Shown: positions 56,201 to 64,000, counted from the first letter of the stretch. The stretch: 64,000 nt of DNA from Pseudooceanicola nanhaiensis DSM 18065 (GCF_000688295.1 NZ_JHZF01000011.1:372001-436000), one strand, 5' to 3'. The notes: generated by a model not told the origin, from the letters alone. Made by a program: numbers and translations.

Positions 56201-57122
56201 GGTCTTCATGGATCTGCCGCTGATCACCGGCGAGGAGGTGCCGCATGCGCCGCATGTCGCGGTCACGGCGAAGCCCTGGCCGGGGGCCGTGGCGGTTTAT
56301 GCCGCGGACGAGGACGCGGGCTACCGGCTGAACACCGAGATCACGCGCCGGGCCACCGTCGGGGTGACGGAGTCCGCGCTGGCCGCAGGCCCGGTTGGGC
56401 TTGTCGACCGGGGCGAGGGGCTGTCGGTGCGGCTGACCTCGGGCGCGCTGGCTTCGGTCAGCGACCGGGCGCTGCTCGGCGGGGCGAACCTGGCGGCGAT
56501 CGGGGACGGGACGCCCGGCAACTGGGAGCTCTTCCAGTTCCGCGATGCGGTGATGACGGGGCCGGACACCTGGCTCCTGTCGCAGCGGCTGCGCGGGCAG
56601 CTCGGTTCGGACGCGCTGATGCCCGCGCTCTGGCCGGTCGGCAGCCGTTTCGTGCTGCTGGACCGGGCGCCCGAGCAGATCGGGCTGACGCTCGGCCAGC
56701 GGAGGCTGGCGCGGCATTACCGCTACGGCCCGGCGCTGCGGCCGGTGGACGATCCGGCCTACGGGCATGCGGTGCTCGCCTTCGACGGCAACGGGCTGAG
56801 ACCCTATGCGCCGGTGCATCTGCGCGGGGCATGGACGGGGGGCGATCTGTCGGTCGGCTGGATCCGCCGCACCCGGATCGGCGGCGACGGATGGGACGGC
56901 GTGGAGGTGCCGCTGGCCGAGGAGGCGGAGCTCTACCTTGTCCGCGTCATGCAGGCGGGCGGGCTGCTGCGCGAGGCCCAGACAGGCGCGCCCGGCTGGG
57001 TCTACACGGCGGCGATGCAGGCGGCGGACGGGCTCACGCCGGGACTTTTCGAGGTGCAGGTCGCGCAGGTCTCGGCGCTCTACGGGGCGGGGCCGTTCCG
57101 GGGGCTGAGCCTGTCCGCCTGA
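53205..57122 (+). CDS. GTA gene g15: megatron tail protein (TIM-barrel-like host-specificity)
   Basis: The 1305-residue protein (Orfg15, the largest gene here) is the megatron of the GTA tail tip, with a GTA TIM-barrel-like domain (about 425-740: FCIGSEMRGLTQVRG, DAKIGYAADWSEYFGHHPQDGSGDVFFHLDPLWADDTIDFVGIDNYMPL, MKPVWFTELGCPAVDKGTNQPNVFHDPKSSES) and the phage tail-protein domain (about 790-950). An N-terminal stretch (about 1-50, IILSAVGAAVGSSIGGSVVGLSTAAVGRF) is hydrophobic and could face the membrane. It recognises the cell surface or breaches it. It is uninterrupted and full length, so the cluster is likely functional. Confidence 0.94.
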   Translation: MATIILSAVGAAVGSSIGGSVVGLSTAAVGRFAGATLGRLIDQRLLGQGSDVVESGRVDRFRLTGAGEGDPVARLYGRMRLPGQVIWASQFEEIVTVSGGGKGGPRAPETRSHAYRVSLAVALCEGAISGIGRIWADGVEIAQDTLGLRVYHGTEDQLPDPKIEAVEGAGRAPAYRGTAYVVFEDLALAPFGNRVPQFAIETIRPAPADEPVGAFSPARAVRAVAMLPGCGEYALATTPVSFDEGHGRVRMANVHTASGKSDFTTALDQMDASLVACEGVSLVVSWFGNDLRCGACEVRPRVEQTLADGRGMPWQVAGLSRAAAGEVGRDGDDRPVYGGTPADASVIEAIRELNARGKRVMFYPFVLMEQMAGNGLPDPWSAAGNQPVLPWRGRITCSVAPGREGSPDGTATAAAEVAAFFGTAAAADFSLAGGVGYTGPAEWRFRRFILHCAALCAAAGGVDAFCIGSEMRGLTQVRGPGNSFPAVAALRDLAAEVRALLPDAKIGYAADWSEYFGHHPQDGSGDVFFHLDPLWADDTIDFVGIDNYMPLSDWREGDDHADAAWGSVYDPDYLASNVEGGEGYAWYYHSPEAEAAQIRTPIEDGAHGEDWVFRYKDVRNWWANAHHDRIGGVRQAGATDWMPGMKPVWFTELGCPAVDKGTNQPNVFHDPKSSESFLPRHSTGRRDEVIQARYLEVMHRYWSDPAHNPVSPVYGGRMLDLDRMHVWAWDARPFPAFPSTEEAWSDGANYRVGHWITGRASGRGLDSLVSEICREAGLEDVDVSDLHGHVSGYAVEEVGAARGALQPLMLRHGFDAVERDGALRFVMRDGRADADLGEADLAVTDELEGRIEETRAGQAEMAGRVRLRFVQADAEFAVVAEEAVMPDQASRGVATSEMALAMTRGEGRQVLERWLTEARVARDTVRLALPPSRRDLGAGDVLRLPVADGAGLFRVDGVEQAAHQIVEAVRIEPETYRPVDMAEDEVALSRFVPPVPVLPVFMDLPLITGEEVPHAPHVAVTAKPWPGAVAVYAADEDAGYRLNTEITRRATVGVTESALAAGPVGLVDRGEGLSVRLTSGALASVSDRALLGGANLAAIGDGTPGNWELFQFRDAVMTGPDTWLLSQRLRGQLGSDALMPALWPVGSRFVLLDRAPEQIGLTLGQRRLARHYRYGPALRPVDDPAYGHAVLAFDGNGLRPYAPVHLRGAWTGGDLSVGWIRRTRIGGDGWDGVEVPLAEEAELYLVRVMQAGGLLREAQTGAPGWVYTAAMQAADGLTPGLFEVQVAQVSALYGAGPFRGLSLSA

Positions 57123-57224
57123 TCGGGGCGCCCATCTCGGCGGGAAATCCCGGCCATCACCGCTTTGCGTTTTCGCCCCGACCGCCTATCTGGTATTCTT
57201 GAGCGATCAGCGCGAGGAACGGTC

Positions 57225-58028
57225 ATGGCCGAGACGAGAACCAAACTGGCAAAGCTGGACCCGGTCTGGGCCCGGATCACCCACGAGGCCGAGCAGGCGA
57301 TCCGCGACGAACCGCTTCTTGGCGGGCTCGTTCATTCCTCCGTGCTGCACCATCCGACGCTGGAACGGGCGCTGGCCTACCGGATCTCGGCCAAGCTCGC
57401 GAACCACGAGATGTCGGCGCAGATCCTGCGCGAGATCTGCGACGAGGCCTATGGCAGCGACGTCTGGCTGGCCGATGCGGCCCGGGCCGACATCGCCGCC
57501 GTCTTCGACCGCGACCCGGCCTGCCACCGCTTCCTGCAGCCGGTGCTGTTCTTCAAGGGCTTCCAGGCGCTGCAGGCGCATCGCGTGGCGCATTGGCTCT
57601 ACGGCGAGGGGCGGCACGATCTGGCCTATTACTTCCAGATGCGGGTGAGCGAGATCTTCGGCGTCGACATCCATCCCCATGCCCGCCTGGGCAAGGGGAT
57701 CATGATCGACCACGCCCATTCCATCGTCATCGGCGAGACGGCGGTGGTGGGCGACAACGTCTCCATGCTGCATTCGGTGACGCTGGGCGGGACCGGCAAG
57801 GAGGACGAGGACCGGCATCCCAAGATCGGCAACGGCGTGCTGATCGGGGCCGGGGCGAAGGTGCTGGGGAATATCCACATCGGCCATTGCTCCCGGATCG
57901 CGGCGGGTTCGGTGGTGCTGAACGAGGTGCCGCCCTGCAAGACCGTGGCCGGCGTGCCCGCGAAGATCGTGGGCGAGGCCGGGTGCGACCAGCCCTCGGT
58001 CAGCATGGACCAGCTGATCGGGATGTGA
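57225..58028 (+). CDS. cysE: Serine O-acetyltransferase
   Basis: CysE acetylates serine in the first step of cysteine synthesis. The 267-residue protein has the N-terminal helical domain (VWARITHEAEQAIRDEPLLGGLVHSSVLHHPTLERALAYRISAKL) and the C-terminal left-handed beta-helix of hexapeptide repeats from about 165 (GVDIHPHARLGKGIMIDHAHSIVIGETAVVGDNVSMLHSVTLGGTG). The histidines of the active site lie in IDHAHS and LHSV. ATG 57225 follows CGAGGAACGGTC. It lies 102 bp after g15, as cysE does beside the GTA cluster in related genomes. Confidence 0.96.
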   Translation: MAETRTKLAKLDPVWARITHEAEQAIRDEPLLGGLVHSSVLHHPTLERALAYRISAKLANHEMSAQILREICDEAYGSDVWLADAARADIAAVFDRDPACHRFLQPVLFFKGFQALQAHRVAHWLYGEGRHDLAYYFQMRVSEIFGVDIHPHARLGKGIMIDHAHSIVIGETAVVGDNVSMLHSVTLGGTGKEDEDRHPKIGNGVLIGAGAKVLGNIHIGHCSRIAAGSVVLNEVPPCKTVAGVPAKIVGEAGCDQPSVSMDQLIGM

Positions 58029-58052
58029 GGCCGGAAAGGGCCGGAGTTTCGG

Positions 58053-58085
58053 AGCGCCGCGCGATGGAGATCGCGCGGCGCTTTT
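58053..58085 (+). terminator. Intrinsic terminator of cysE
   Basis: A 13-bp inverted repeat (58053-58065 with 58070-58082, loop GGAG) is followed by TTTT. It lies 25 bp after the cysE stop and may also serve the convergent bpt gene. Confidence 0.9.
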
Positions 58086-58158
58086 GCTTGACGGTGAAGC
58101 TGGGAGGGCGGATCGCGCCCGGCGTCGAGGGCAGCGTCCGCTTCTGTCCGGCGCGGGT

Positions 58159-58980
58159 CTACCGCGTGCCCGCGGGGCGCACGTCCGGCAGGGTGATGTT
58201 CGCCACCTGCTCGGCGATCGGATCGACCGAGAGCGGATGCGTCTCCTTGTCGTAATCGGCCGGGTCGCGCATCTTCTGCCACTTGCCGTCGACGTAGAGC
58301 TCGAGCCCCGAGAACCGCGCCTTGTAGCCCATCTTGGGCGAGCCCGGCACCCAGTAGCCGAGATAGACGTAAGGCAGCCCCGCCTCGCGCGCGATCTCGA
58401 CATGGTCGAGGATCAGGTAGGTCCCGAGGCTGTCCTTCTGCCGGGTCGGATCGTAGAAGGAATAGACCATCGACAGCCCGTCATCGAGCACGTCGGTCAG
58501 GGCCACGGCGATCAACCCCTCCTCGGGGTGCTGGTATTCGACGACGCGCGACCGGATCGGGGTCTCCTCGATCATGGCGGCGAATTCGAAGACGTCCATG
58601 TCGGCCATCCCGCCATCCGCGTGCCGGCTGTCGAGGTAGTCGCGGAAGAGGTCGTACTGCTCTTCGGTCGCCCAGGGCGAGGTCGCGGTCCGTTTCAGCG
58701 CGGCATTGCGGTTGACCGTGCGGCGCTGGCTGCGGGAGGGCGCGAAGTCCTTGACCGAGATCCGGGCCGAGAGGCAGGCCGCGCAATCGGCGCAGGAAGG
58801 CCGGTAGAGCACGTTCTGCGAGCGCCGGAAGCCCTGCTTGGACAGGCAGTCGTTGAGCCGACCCGCACTGTCGCCCTGCAATGCCGTGAACAGCTTCCGT
58901 TCCATCCGCCCCTCGAGATAGGGGCAGGGCTGCGGAGCCGTCACGTAGAATTGCGGGGCGAGCGGTAGGGTGTGGCGCAT
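58159..58980 (-). CDS. bpt: Leucyl/aspartyl-glutamyl-tRNA-protein transferase Bpt (ATE family)
   Basis: The 273-residue protein belongs to the ATE/Bpt N-end-rule transferases; Bpt adds leucine to N-terminal Asp/Glu for ClpS/ClpAP degradation. [15 protein letters not shown], the [16 protein letters not shown] cysteine cluster (about residues 59-74), [10 protein letters not shown] and the C-terminal [34 protein letters not shown] are hallmarks. ATG 58980 is used. Upstream, 58981-59238 holds the RDD gene terminator and no gene I can support. Confidence 0.92.
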   Translation of the reverse strand: MRHTLPLAPQFYVTAPQPCPYLEGRMERKLFTALQGDSAGRLNDCLSKQGFRRSQNVLYRPSCADCAACLSARISVKDFAPSRSQRRTVNRNAALKRTATSPWATEEQYDLFRDYLDSRHADGGMADMDVFEFAAMIEETPIRSRVVEYQHPEEGLIAVALTDVLDDGLSMVYSFYDPTRQKDSLGTYLILDHVEIAREAGLPYVYLGYWVPGSPKMGYKARFSGLELYVDGKWQKMRDPADYDKETHPLSVDPIAEQVANITLPDVRPAGTR

Positions 58981-59186
58981 GAACTAAGGTCGGCTGAATT
59001 GCAGGACGGACGATAACAGCGACAAACCTGCACGCCAAGCCAAGAGTTCCCCTGCGCAAGCTCCCGGCCCGAAGTCGCCTGTTGCGGCGGGCTGCCGGCG
59101 CGGAGGGAGACGGGCGAGAAGGCCGGATTCCCCCGGCGCCGAGGTCGGTGACGATGTGGCCGCCCGCGGGGCGCTCCCTTCACGGC

Positions 59187-59215
59187 AAAAGCCTGCAACG
59201 CGGGGCTGCAGGCTT
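59187..59215 (-). terminator. Intrinsic terminator of the RDD gene
   Basis: On the minus strand AAGCCTGCA pairs with TGCAGGCTT (9 bp, 9-base loop) followed by TT and further T (the plus strand shows AAAA). It starts 24 bp after the RDD stop. Confidence 0.8.
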
Positions 59216-59238
59216 CACCCGGAAAGCGAGGCCGCGGG

Positions 59239-59712
59239 TCAGCCCGCGCGGTTCACCGCGGTGGTGCCGAGCAGGTAGTCGCTGACACCCTGGCCGCGGT
59301 AGGAGGTCGCCATCAGCACCATGGAGACGAACTGCACGAGGAAGAAGGCCATCGAGAGCGAATAGCCGAGCGTGTGCATGAAGGCCGTGCCGCCGTCGAG
59401 CCTTTCACCGTCGAGGCGGCGCAGCTCGATCGACATCAGCCGCATGCCCCAGGTCGAGGATCCGCCCGCGAGCGTCGCCCAGCGATAGAGGAAGCCCGTG
59501 ACCAGCATCAGGAGCGGGAAGAAGAACAGGCCGGTGAAGGCGGTGAAGGGCAGGATCAGCAGGCAGAGCAGCAGGATGAGGAGCGCGTCCACCACCCAGG
59601 CGAGGAAGCGCTTGACCGGCACGCCCGCGTAGAATTCGGGCTGGGCGTCGGGGTCGGGCAGGCTCAGGGCGTCGTAATACATCGTCGTCGTCTCGGGTCC
59701 GGTGGGGTCCAT
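59239..59712 (-). CDS. RDD family membrane protein
   Basis: The 157-residue protein has the RDD layout: FYAGVPVKRFLAWVVDALLILLLCLLILPF (about 27-56), a second helix FFFPLLMLVTGFLYRWATLA, GSSTWGMRLMSIELRRLDG and a third helix SMAFFLVQFVSMVLMATSYRGQGVSDYLLGTTAV. RDD proteins are integral membrane proteins of unclear function. ATG 59712 is taken; an in-frame ATG at 59682 (MYYDALS) is equally possible. It is downstream of the DUF2852 gene on the same strand, 44 bp apart. Confidence 0.88.
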   Translation of the reverse strand: MDPTGPETTTMYYDALSLPDPDAQPEFYAGVPVKRFLAWVVDALLILLLCLLILPFTAFTGLFFFPLLMLVTGFLYRWATLAGGSSTWGMRLMSIELRRLDGERLDGGTAFMHTLGYSLSMAFFLVQFVSMVLMATSYRGQGVSDYLLGTTAVNRAG

Positions 59713-59756
59713 GAGGAACCGGCCCCCGGGGATCGGGGGCCGGGCGAGGGAAGGGC

Positions 59757-60203
59757 TCAGGCCTCTTCGCGATCGTCCTGGGGCTCGCGCTCGGCACGGC
59801 GGGCGCGGTCCTCCATGAACTGGTCGAACTCGGCCTTATCCTTGGCGTCGCGCAGGCGCTGCAGGAAGGATTCGAAGGCTTCCTGTTCCTGTTCGAGGCG
59901 CTGCAGCGTCTCGGCCTTGTAGGCGTCGAAGGCGTGGTTGCCGCTCGATCTCATCGCGGCATAGCCCGAACGGCGCATTTCGTGACGGTGGCCGCGGCGG
60001 CGGCTGCAGGATTTCGAGAACATCCGTTTGCTCCAGATCATGTAGGCGAGAAGGGCGAGGCCGACGGGCCAGACAAAGATGAAGCCAAGGATCATCAGTG
60101 CGATCCAGGCACCCTTGCCCTTGTCGTCGAGCCAGGCCTCGGCTTTGGCCAGCCAGCCCATCGGGCGTTCGTAGGTCTGGGCCGTTGCAGTGGCGGGGGT
60201 CAT
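59757..60203 (-). CDS. DUF2852 domain protein
   Basis: The 148-residue protein has a hydrophobic segment at about 33-56 (AWIALMILGFIFVWPVGLALLAYMIW), a short basic loop and a helical, Glu/Arg-rich C-terminus. This is the DUF2852 pattern (small alphaproteobacterial membrane proteins). GGAGA lies 8 bases before ATG 60203. An inverted repeat lies 26-44 bp upstream of the ATG. No biochemical function is known. Confidence 0.85.
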   Translation of the reverse strand: MTPATATAQTYERPMGWLAKAEAWLDDKGKGAWIALMILGFIFVWPVGLALLAYMIWSKRMFSKSCSRRRGHRHEMRRSGYAAMRSSGNHAFDAYKAETLQRLEQEQEAFESFLQRLRDAKDKAEFDQFMEDRARRAEREPQDDREEA

Positions 60204-60228
60204 CGTGTGTCTCTCCGTGTTCGTGTGG

Positions 60229-60247
60229 ATGTGAATGTCTTTCACAT
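60229..60247 (-). promoter_or_regulatory. Inverted repeat upstream of the DUF2852 gene
   Basis: ATGTGAA and TTCACAT (7-bp arms, 5-base spacer) at 60229-60235 and 60241-60247. A further TGTGAA lies at 60289-60294, next to a CATGT/ACATG pair (60287-60291, 60303-60307). These may be operator sites shared by the DUF2852 gene and its neighbours; the 7-base gap within TGTGA-N7-TCACA does not fit the N6 CRP/FNR form. Confidence 0.4.
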
Positions 60248-60315
60248 TATCGAAGATGGAGGTCGCGCGCCCCTCTCGCAAGGGGTCATGTGAAAGTTTT
60301 TAACATGCGGCCGGT

Positions 60316-60783
60316 TCAGGCAGTGAAATCAGCCGTTTGCGCGCCGGTCAGCCGGGGCAGCTCCGCCGGGTCGAGGGCGAAGACGTGGTGCGGCGTGCCG
60401 GCGGCGGCCCAGATGACGTCGAATTCCATCAGGCGCGGGTCGAGGAAGGCGCGGATCGGGGTCAGGTGCCCGACAGGCGCGACGCCGCCGATCGCAAAGC
60501 CCGTCTGCGCCCGGATCAGCGCCGCGTCCGCCTTGCCGAGCGGCTCTCCGGCGATGGCGCTGGCCTTGAGGTCGTCCACCCGGTTGCCGCCCGCGGTCAG
60601 AAACAGGATGGCCGCGCCGCTTTCCTCGCCGCGGAAGATGATCGACTTGGCGATCTGGTCCAGCTCGCAGCCGACCCCGTCGGCCGCCATCTGCGCGGTC
60701 TTGGCCTCTGTCAGCTCGACGATCTCCGCCTCGATCCCCGCCGCTTCCAGCGCGCGGATCACCCGGGTCTTGCTCTTGCTCAT
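60316..60783 (-). CDS. YbaK/EbsC-family aminoacyl-tRNA deacylase
   Basis: The 155-residue protein matches the YbaK/ProX editing domain family that hydrolyses mischarged aminoacyl-tRNAs. RVIRALEAAGIEAEIVEL, CELDQIAKSIIFRGE, FLTAGGNRVDDLKAS and TGFAIGGVAPVGHL are family blocks; K in AKSIIF and the GGV(A/S)P loop are conserved. It lies upstream of the DUF2852 gene on the same strand, and divergent from glnE across 84 bp. Confidence 0.92.
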   Translation of the reverse strand: MSKSKTRVIRALEAAGIEAEIVELTEAKTAQMAADGVGCELDQIAKSIIFRGEESGAAILFLTAGGNRVDDLKASAIAGEPLGKADAALIRAQTGFAIGGVAPVGHLTPIRAFLDPRLMEFDVIWAAAGTPHHVFALDPAELPRLTGAQTADFTA

Positions 60784-60867
60784 CCTGCCCTCCGGCTGCC
60801 GTGATGCGCGGTTTGTGCCAGCCTGCGTGCGGATTGACCAGACCGGGCGCGGGGATATGGTGCGCGC

Positions 60868-63672
60868 ATGACAATCGCCTCACGCATGACCCGCAGCCCG
60901 CGCCCCTTCGACCCTGACCGGGGGAGGGAGGCGCTGGAGCATCTGCCGGACCTCACCGGCCCGGCCGCGGACCTTGTCCGGGGCGCGGCCGGCTGCAGCC
61001 CCTACCTCTGCGGCCTGATCGGCAAGGAGGCGGGCTGGCTCGCCGGGGCGCTGGACGATCCGGAGGCCGCCTTCGACGCCGAGATGGCGCGGATCGGCGC
61101 GCTCGAGGAGGATCTCGCGCCGGAGCTGCGGCGCGGCAAGCGGCGCGTGGCCCTGCTGGCGGGGCTGGCCGATCTGGGCGGGGTCTGGCCGCTGGAGGAG
61201 GTCACCGGCCGGCTGACCGATTTCGCCGATCTCGCCGTCGCCCGCGCGATGCGGGCCGCGCTGGCCCACGAGCTGCGGCGCGGCAAGCTGCCGGGCATGG
61301 GCGAGGACGCGCTCGAGACCGGGGCGGGCATGGTGGCCTTCGCCATGGGCAAGATGGGGGCGGGCGAGCTCAACTATTCGTCCGACATCGACCTGATCGT
61401 GCTCTTCGACGAGACCCGCTTCGACGCGGACGCCTTCCTCGAGGCGCGGCCCGCCTATATCCGGGCGACCCGGAAATGGGCGGCGACGCTCTCGGATCTG
61501 ACCGGGGAGGGCTATGTCTTCCGCACCGACCTCCGGCTGCGTCCCGATCCCTCCGTCACGCCCGTCTGCCTCGGGATGGAGGCGGCGGAGCGGTATTACG
61601 AGAGCCTCGGCCGGACCTGGGAGCGCGCGGCCTGGATCAAGGCCAGGCCCTGCGCGGGCGACATCGCGGGGGGCGAACGCTTCCGGGCGGAACTGCGTCC
61701 CTTCGTCTGGCGCCGCCACCTCGATTACGCGGCGATCCAGGACGCCCATGACATGCGGCGCAAGATCCGCGATCACAAGGGGCTGCATGGCCGGATCGAG
61801 CTGCCGGGCTTCGATCTCAAGCAGGGCGAGGGCGGCATCCGCGCGATCGAGTTCTTCGCGCAGTTCCACCAGATCGTGGCGGGCGGCCGCGACCCGGACC
61901 TGCGGGTGCGCGGCACGGTGCCCGCGCTCGAGGTGCTCTCGGCCAAGGGCTGGATCCCCGGCGAGCTGGCCGCCACCCTGACCGATGCCTACCGCGCGCA
62001 TCGCGAGGTCGAGCACCGGGTGCAGATGGTGAACGACGCGCAGACCCACGCCCTGCCGCAATCGGAAGAGGGCTTTGACCGTCTCGCCTGCTTCATGGAC
62101 CGCGACGCGGCGGAGCTGCGGGCCGAGATCCGCGCCCGGCTGGAAGAGGTGCGCGACCTCACCGACGGGTTCTTCGCCCGCGACGATCGCGACCGCCCCG
62201 AGCCGGTGCCGGAGCCCGAGGTCGCCTTCGACGCCTCGGTCACCTCGCGCTGGCATTCCTACCCGGCGCTGCGGTCCGAACGCGCCCGGGTGATCTTCGA
62301 CCGGCTCCGGCCCGAGATGCTCTCGCGCCTGTCGCGCGCCGCGAAACCCGAGGAGGCGCTGGTCGCCTTCGACCGGTTCCTCGCCGGGCTTCCGGCGGGC
62401 GTGCAGCTCTTCTCGCTCTTCGAGGCCAACCCGCAGCTGATCGACCTGCTGGGCGACATCGTCGGCACCGCGCCCGAACTGGCGAGTTACCTCGGCCGCA
62501 ACGCCGGGGTCTTCGACGCGGTGATCGGGGGGGATTTCTTCGCGAAATGGCCGGGGGGCGAGGCGCTTTGCAAGGACCTCGCCGGCGTCCTGCAAACCGA
62601 GGCGGATTACGAGACCAGGCTCGACGCCGCACGGCGCTGGCAGAAGGACTGGCATTTCCGCATCGGCGTGCACCACCTGCGCGGGCTGATCGACGCCAGG
62701 ACGGCCGGCGCGGAATATGCCGAGCTGGCCGAGGCGGTCCTGCGGGTGATCTTCCCCGTCGTCGCCACCGAATTCGCCCGCAAGCACGGCGATCTGCCGG
62801 GTCGCGGCGCGGTGGTGCTGGGCATGGGCTCTCTCGGCGCCGGGCGGCTCAACGCGCGGTCCGACCTGGACCTGATCGTGATCTACGACGCGGGCGAGGC
62901 CGAGCAGTCGGACGGCCGGCGGCCCCTCAATGTGCGGACCTATTACGCACGGCTGACGCAGGCGCTGGTGACGGCGCTCAGCGCGCAGATGTCGGAAGGC
63001 CGCCTCTACGAGGCCGACATGCGGCTGCGCCCCTCGGGCAACCAGGGGCCGGTCGCGACCTCGTGGCCTGCCTTCCGCAACTACCAGTCCGAACAGGCCT
63101 GGGTCTGGGAGCACCTTGCCATGACGCGCGCCCGGATCGTGGCCGAGGTCGGCGCCGAGGGCGCGGCGCTCGGGCATGATGTAACGTCGTTCCGGGACGC
63201 GCTGCAGGAACGGGGCCGCGACAAGGATGAGATCCTGAGCGCCGTGGCCGAGATGCGGGCACGGATCGCCCGGGCCGGACGCGCCCCCGACGCGTGGGAG
63301 GTAAAGACGGGCCCCGGCCGGAACCAGGAGATCGAGCTGATCGCCCAGGCCGGCGCGCTGATCGGGCGGGTGCCTTCGGGGCCGCTCGTCACCGGGCTCG
63401 ACGGTGCGGTCGCGGATGGCTGGCTCTCGGAGGAGGACCGCGCGGCGCTGCTCGAGGCCTACGACCTCTGCTGGCAGCTGGGCCAGGTGGCCAAGCTGCT
63501 GAGCGACCAGCCGCTCGACCCCGACCGGATCGGGCAGGGCGGCCGCGACATGCTCCTGCGCGAGACCGGGGCAAAGGACATCGCCGCGCTGGAGGCGCGG
63601 TACCAGGAGGCAACGGCCCGGGCGGCGGCGGTGATCGACCGCGCGCTCGCCGGATACGAGGAGGACGCATGA
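60868..63672 (+). CDS. glnE: Bifunctional glutamine synthetase adenylyltransferase/deadenylyltransferase (GlnE)
   Basis: GlnE adds or removes AMP on glutamine synthetase according to nitrogen status. The 934-residue protein has two nucleotidyltransferase domains: N-terminal AMGKMGAGELNYSSDIDLI (D173 and D175) and C-terminal GMGSLGAGRLNARSDLDLI (about 652-670). The central helical region between them carries the regulatory surface that in other GlnE proteins responds to PII. The length is typical. ATG 60868 is used; a second ATG (codon 7) is possible. The stop overlaps the following gene (ATGA). Confidence 0.95.
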   Translation: MTIASRMTRSPRPFDPDRGREALEHLPDLTGPAADLVRGAAGCSPYLCGLIGKEAGWLAGALDDPEAAFDAEMARIGALEEDLAPELRRGKRRVALLAGLADLGGVWPLEEVTGRLTDFADLAVARAMRAALAHELRRGKLPGMGEDALETGAGMVAFAMGKMGAGELNYSSDIDLIVLFDETRFDADAFLEARPAYIRATRKWAATLSDLTGEGYVFRTDLRLRPDPSVTPVCLGMEAAERYYESLGRTWERAAWIKARPCAGDIAGGERFRAELRPFVWRRHLDYAAIQDAHDMRRKIRDHKGLHGRIELPGFDLKQGEGGIRAIEFFAQFHQIVAGGRDPDLRVRGTVPALEVLSAKGWIPGELAATLTDAYRAHREVEHRVQMVNDAQTHALPQSEEGFDRLACFMDRDAAELRAEIRARLEEVRDLTDGFFARDDRDRPEPVPEPEVAFDASVTSRWHSYPALRSERARVIFDRLRPEMLSRLSRAAKPEEALVAFDRFLAGLPAGVQLFSLFEANPQLIDLLGDIVGTAPELASYLGRNAGVFDAVIGGDFFAKWPGGEALCKDLAGVLQTEADYETRLDAARRWQKDWHFRIGVHHLRGLIDARTAGAEYAELAEAVLRVIFPVVATEFARKHGDLPGRGAVVLGMGSLGAGRLNARSDLDLIVIYDAGEAEQSDGRRPLNVRTYYARLTQALVTALSAQMSEGRLYEADMRLRPSGNQGPVATSWPAFRNYQSEQAWVWEHLAMTRARIVAEVGAEGAALGHDVTSFRDALQERGRDKDEILSAVAEMRARIARAGRAPDAWEVKTGPGRNQEIELIAQAGALIGRVPSGPLVTGLDGAVADGWLSEEDRAALLEAYDLCWQLGQVAKLLSDQPLDPDRIGQGGRDMLLRETGAKDIAALEARYQEATARAAAVIDRALAGYEEDA

Positions 63673-63938
63673 TGGTGCGGGATGCGGTGGACCCCAAGGG
63701 GGTGATCGGCGAAAGCTACCGGATCGAGGGCATCCGGGTGGAGGAATGTCGCTCGATCTTCATGGACTGGGCGCTGAGCCTGCCCGACGGGGCGGACACG
63801 CCCGGCGCGCTCGACGTGCTGATCGCGCGGCACGCGGAAACCGAACCGGACCATCCGATGAGCGGGATCCTGCGGGACGGGCGCAAGGGCATGGCGACCC
63901 CGACGCGCCGCGGCGGCCGGCGCGGGCGGGTGATGTAG
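63669..63938 (+). CDS. Conserved small protein downstream of glnE
   Basis: The 89-residue protein starts MMVRDAVDPKGVIGESYRIEGIRVEECRSIFMDWALSLPDGADTP and overlaps the glnE stop by ATGA, so it is translationally coupled to glnE. It has a conserved helical N-terminal block and a Gly/Arg-rich C-terminus. I do not know a family name. The window ends 62 bp after its stop, with no further gene visible. Confidence 0.7.
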   Translation: MMVRDAVDPKGVIGESYRIEGIRVEECRSIFMDWALSLPDGADTPGALDVLIARHAETEPDHPMSGILRDGRKGMATPTRRGGRRGRVM

Positions 63939-64000
63939 TCCCGCGCTCCGAGGCCATGGGGCCCCGGAGCGGCCGCGCTGCTGCGCACACCGGCGCTCGG

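Noticed and set aside
53247-56819. A 1190-codon open frame antisense to g15
   Set aside because: GC-rich codon bias commonly gives long antisense frames; there is no family resemblance, and g15 on the plus strand is a well-defined GTA megatron.
43253-57122. Temperate prophage interpretation of the phage-like region
   Set aside because: There is no integrase, repressor, replication or attachment site; gene order matches the RcGTA structural cluster.
60230-60246. CRP/FNR-like site TGTGA-N7-TCACA
   Set aside because: The spacer is seven bases, not the six of the consensus, so I list it only as an inverted repeat.

Overview
The window comes from a GC-rich alphaproteobacterium, most likely a member of the Rhodobacteraceae (Rhodobacterales). 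The signs are dense GC-rich coding with ATGA-type gene overlaps, a GTTC-N7-GTTC SOS box, an RcGTA-type gene transfer agent next to cysE, monomeric isocitrate dehydrogenase, a PleD-like regulator beside a DUF3572 gene, and the glnE-ybaK-DUF2852-RDD neighbourhood. No names are given with the sequence, so this is inference from gene content. I see no rRNA, CRISPR array, insertion sequence or plasmid module. Two tandem tRNA-Glu genes are the only RNA genes that are certain.

Layout. 1-6.6 kb: tail of a nitronate monooxygenase, leuA with an upstream leader peptide, an SDR plus Fe-S photolyase pair, and a LolC/LolD lipoprotein exporter. 6.7-14.3 kb: a TadE/TadG pair, parE, an SOS-boxed imuA-like gene, an aldo/keto reductase and a carnitine dehydrogenase-thioesterase fusion. 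14.3-24.2 kb: mostly small regulators and metabolic genes (XRE, desaturase, DMT exporter, NUDIX, DUF983), an EF-hand gene, an ECF sigma / membrane protein / metal-sensor operon, a PleD-type diguanylate cyclase facing DUF3572, MarR and a HAD phosphatase. 24.2-32.1 kb: an MttB-family methyltransferase, a DUF4153 membrane protein, an H-NOX-like/diguanylate cyclase pair, icd and the tRNAs. 32.2-43.0 kb: recJ, hom, a small lipoprotein, TetR, a BrkB-like membrane protein, acnA, fabF and mltG.

43.1-57.1 kb is a complete gene transfer agent structural cluster in canonical order: g1 and g2 (terminase), g3 (portal), g3.5, g4 (protease), g5 (capsid), g6-g8 (connectors), g9 (tail tube), g10, g10.1, g11 (tape measure), g12-g15 (baseplate, peptidase, megatron). 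It is the main accessory system here and looks intact. Most genes overlap or abut. Two intercistronic gaps (after g2 and after the capsid gene) hold strong hairpins, and a terminator-like hairpin lies between a candidate promoter and g1. The window ends with cysE, bpt, RDD, DUF2852, ybaK, glnE and a small conserved gene.

The observations most worth checking are the terminator-like leader of the GTA operon and its hairpin punctuation, the apparently leaderless leuA leader peptide with a rare CTA codon, an SOS-controlled imuA-like gene with no imuB/dnaE2 beside it, an H-NOX-like protein without its heme-ligating histidine paired with a diguanylate cyclase, a PleD homologue with Ser at the phospho-acceptor position, and a tandem 10-bp repeat upstream of acnA.
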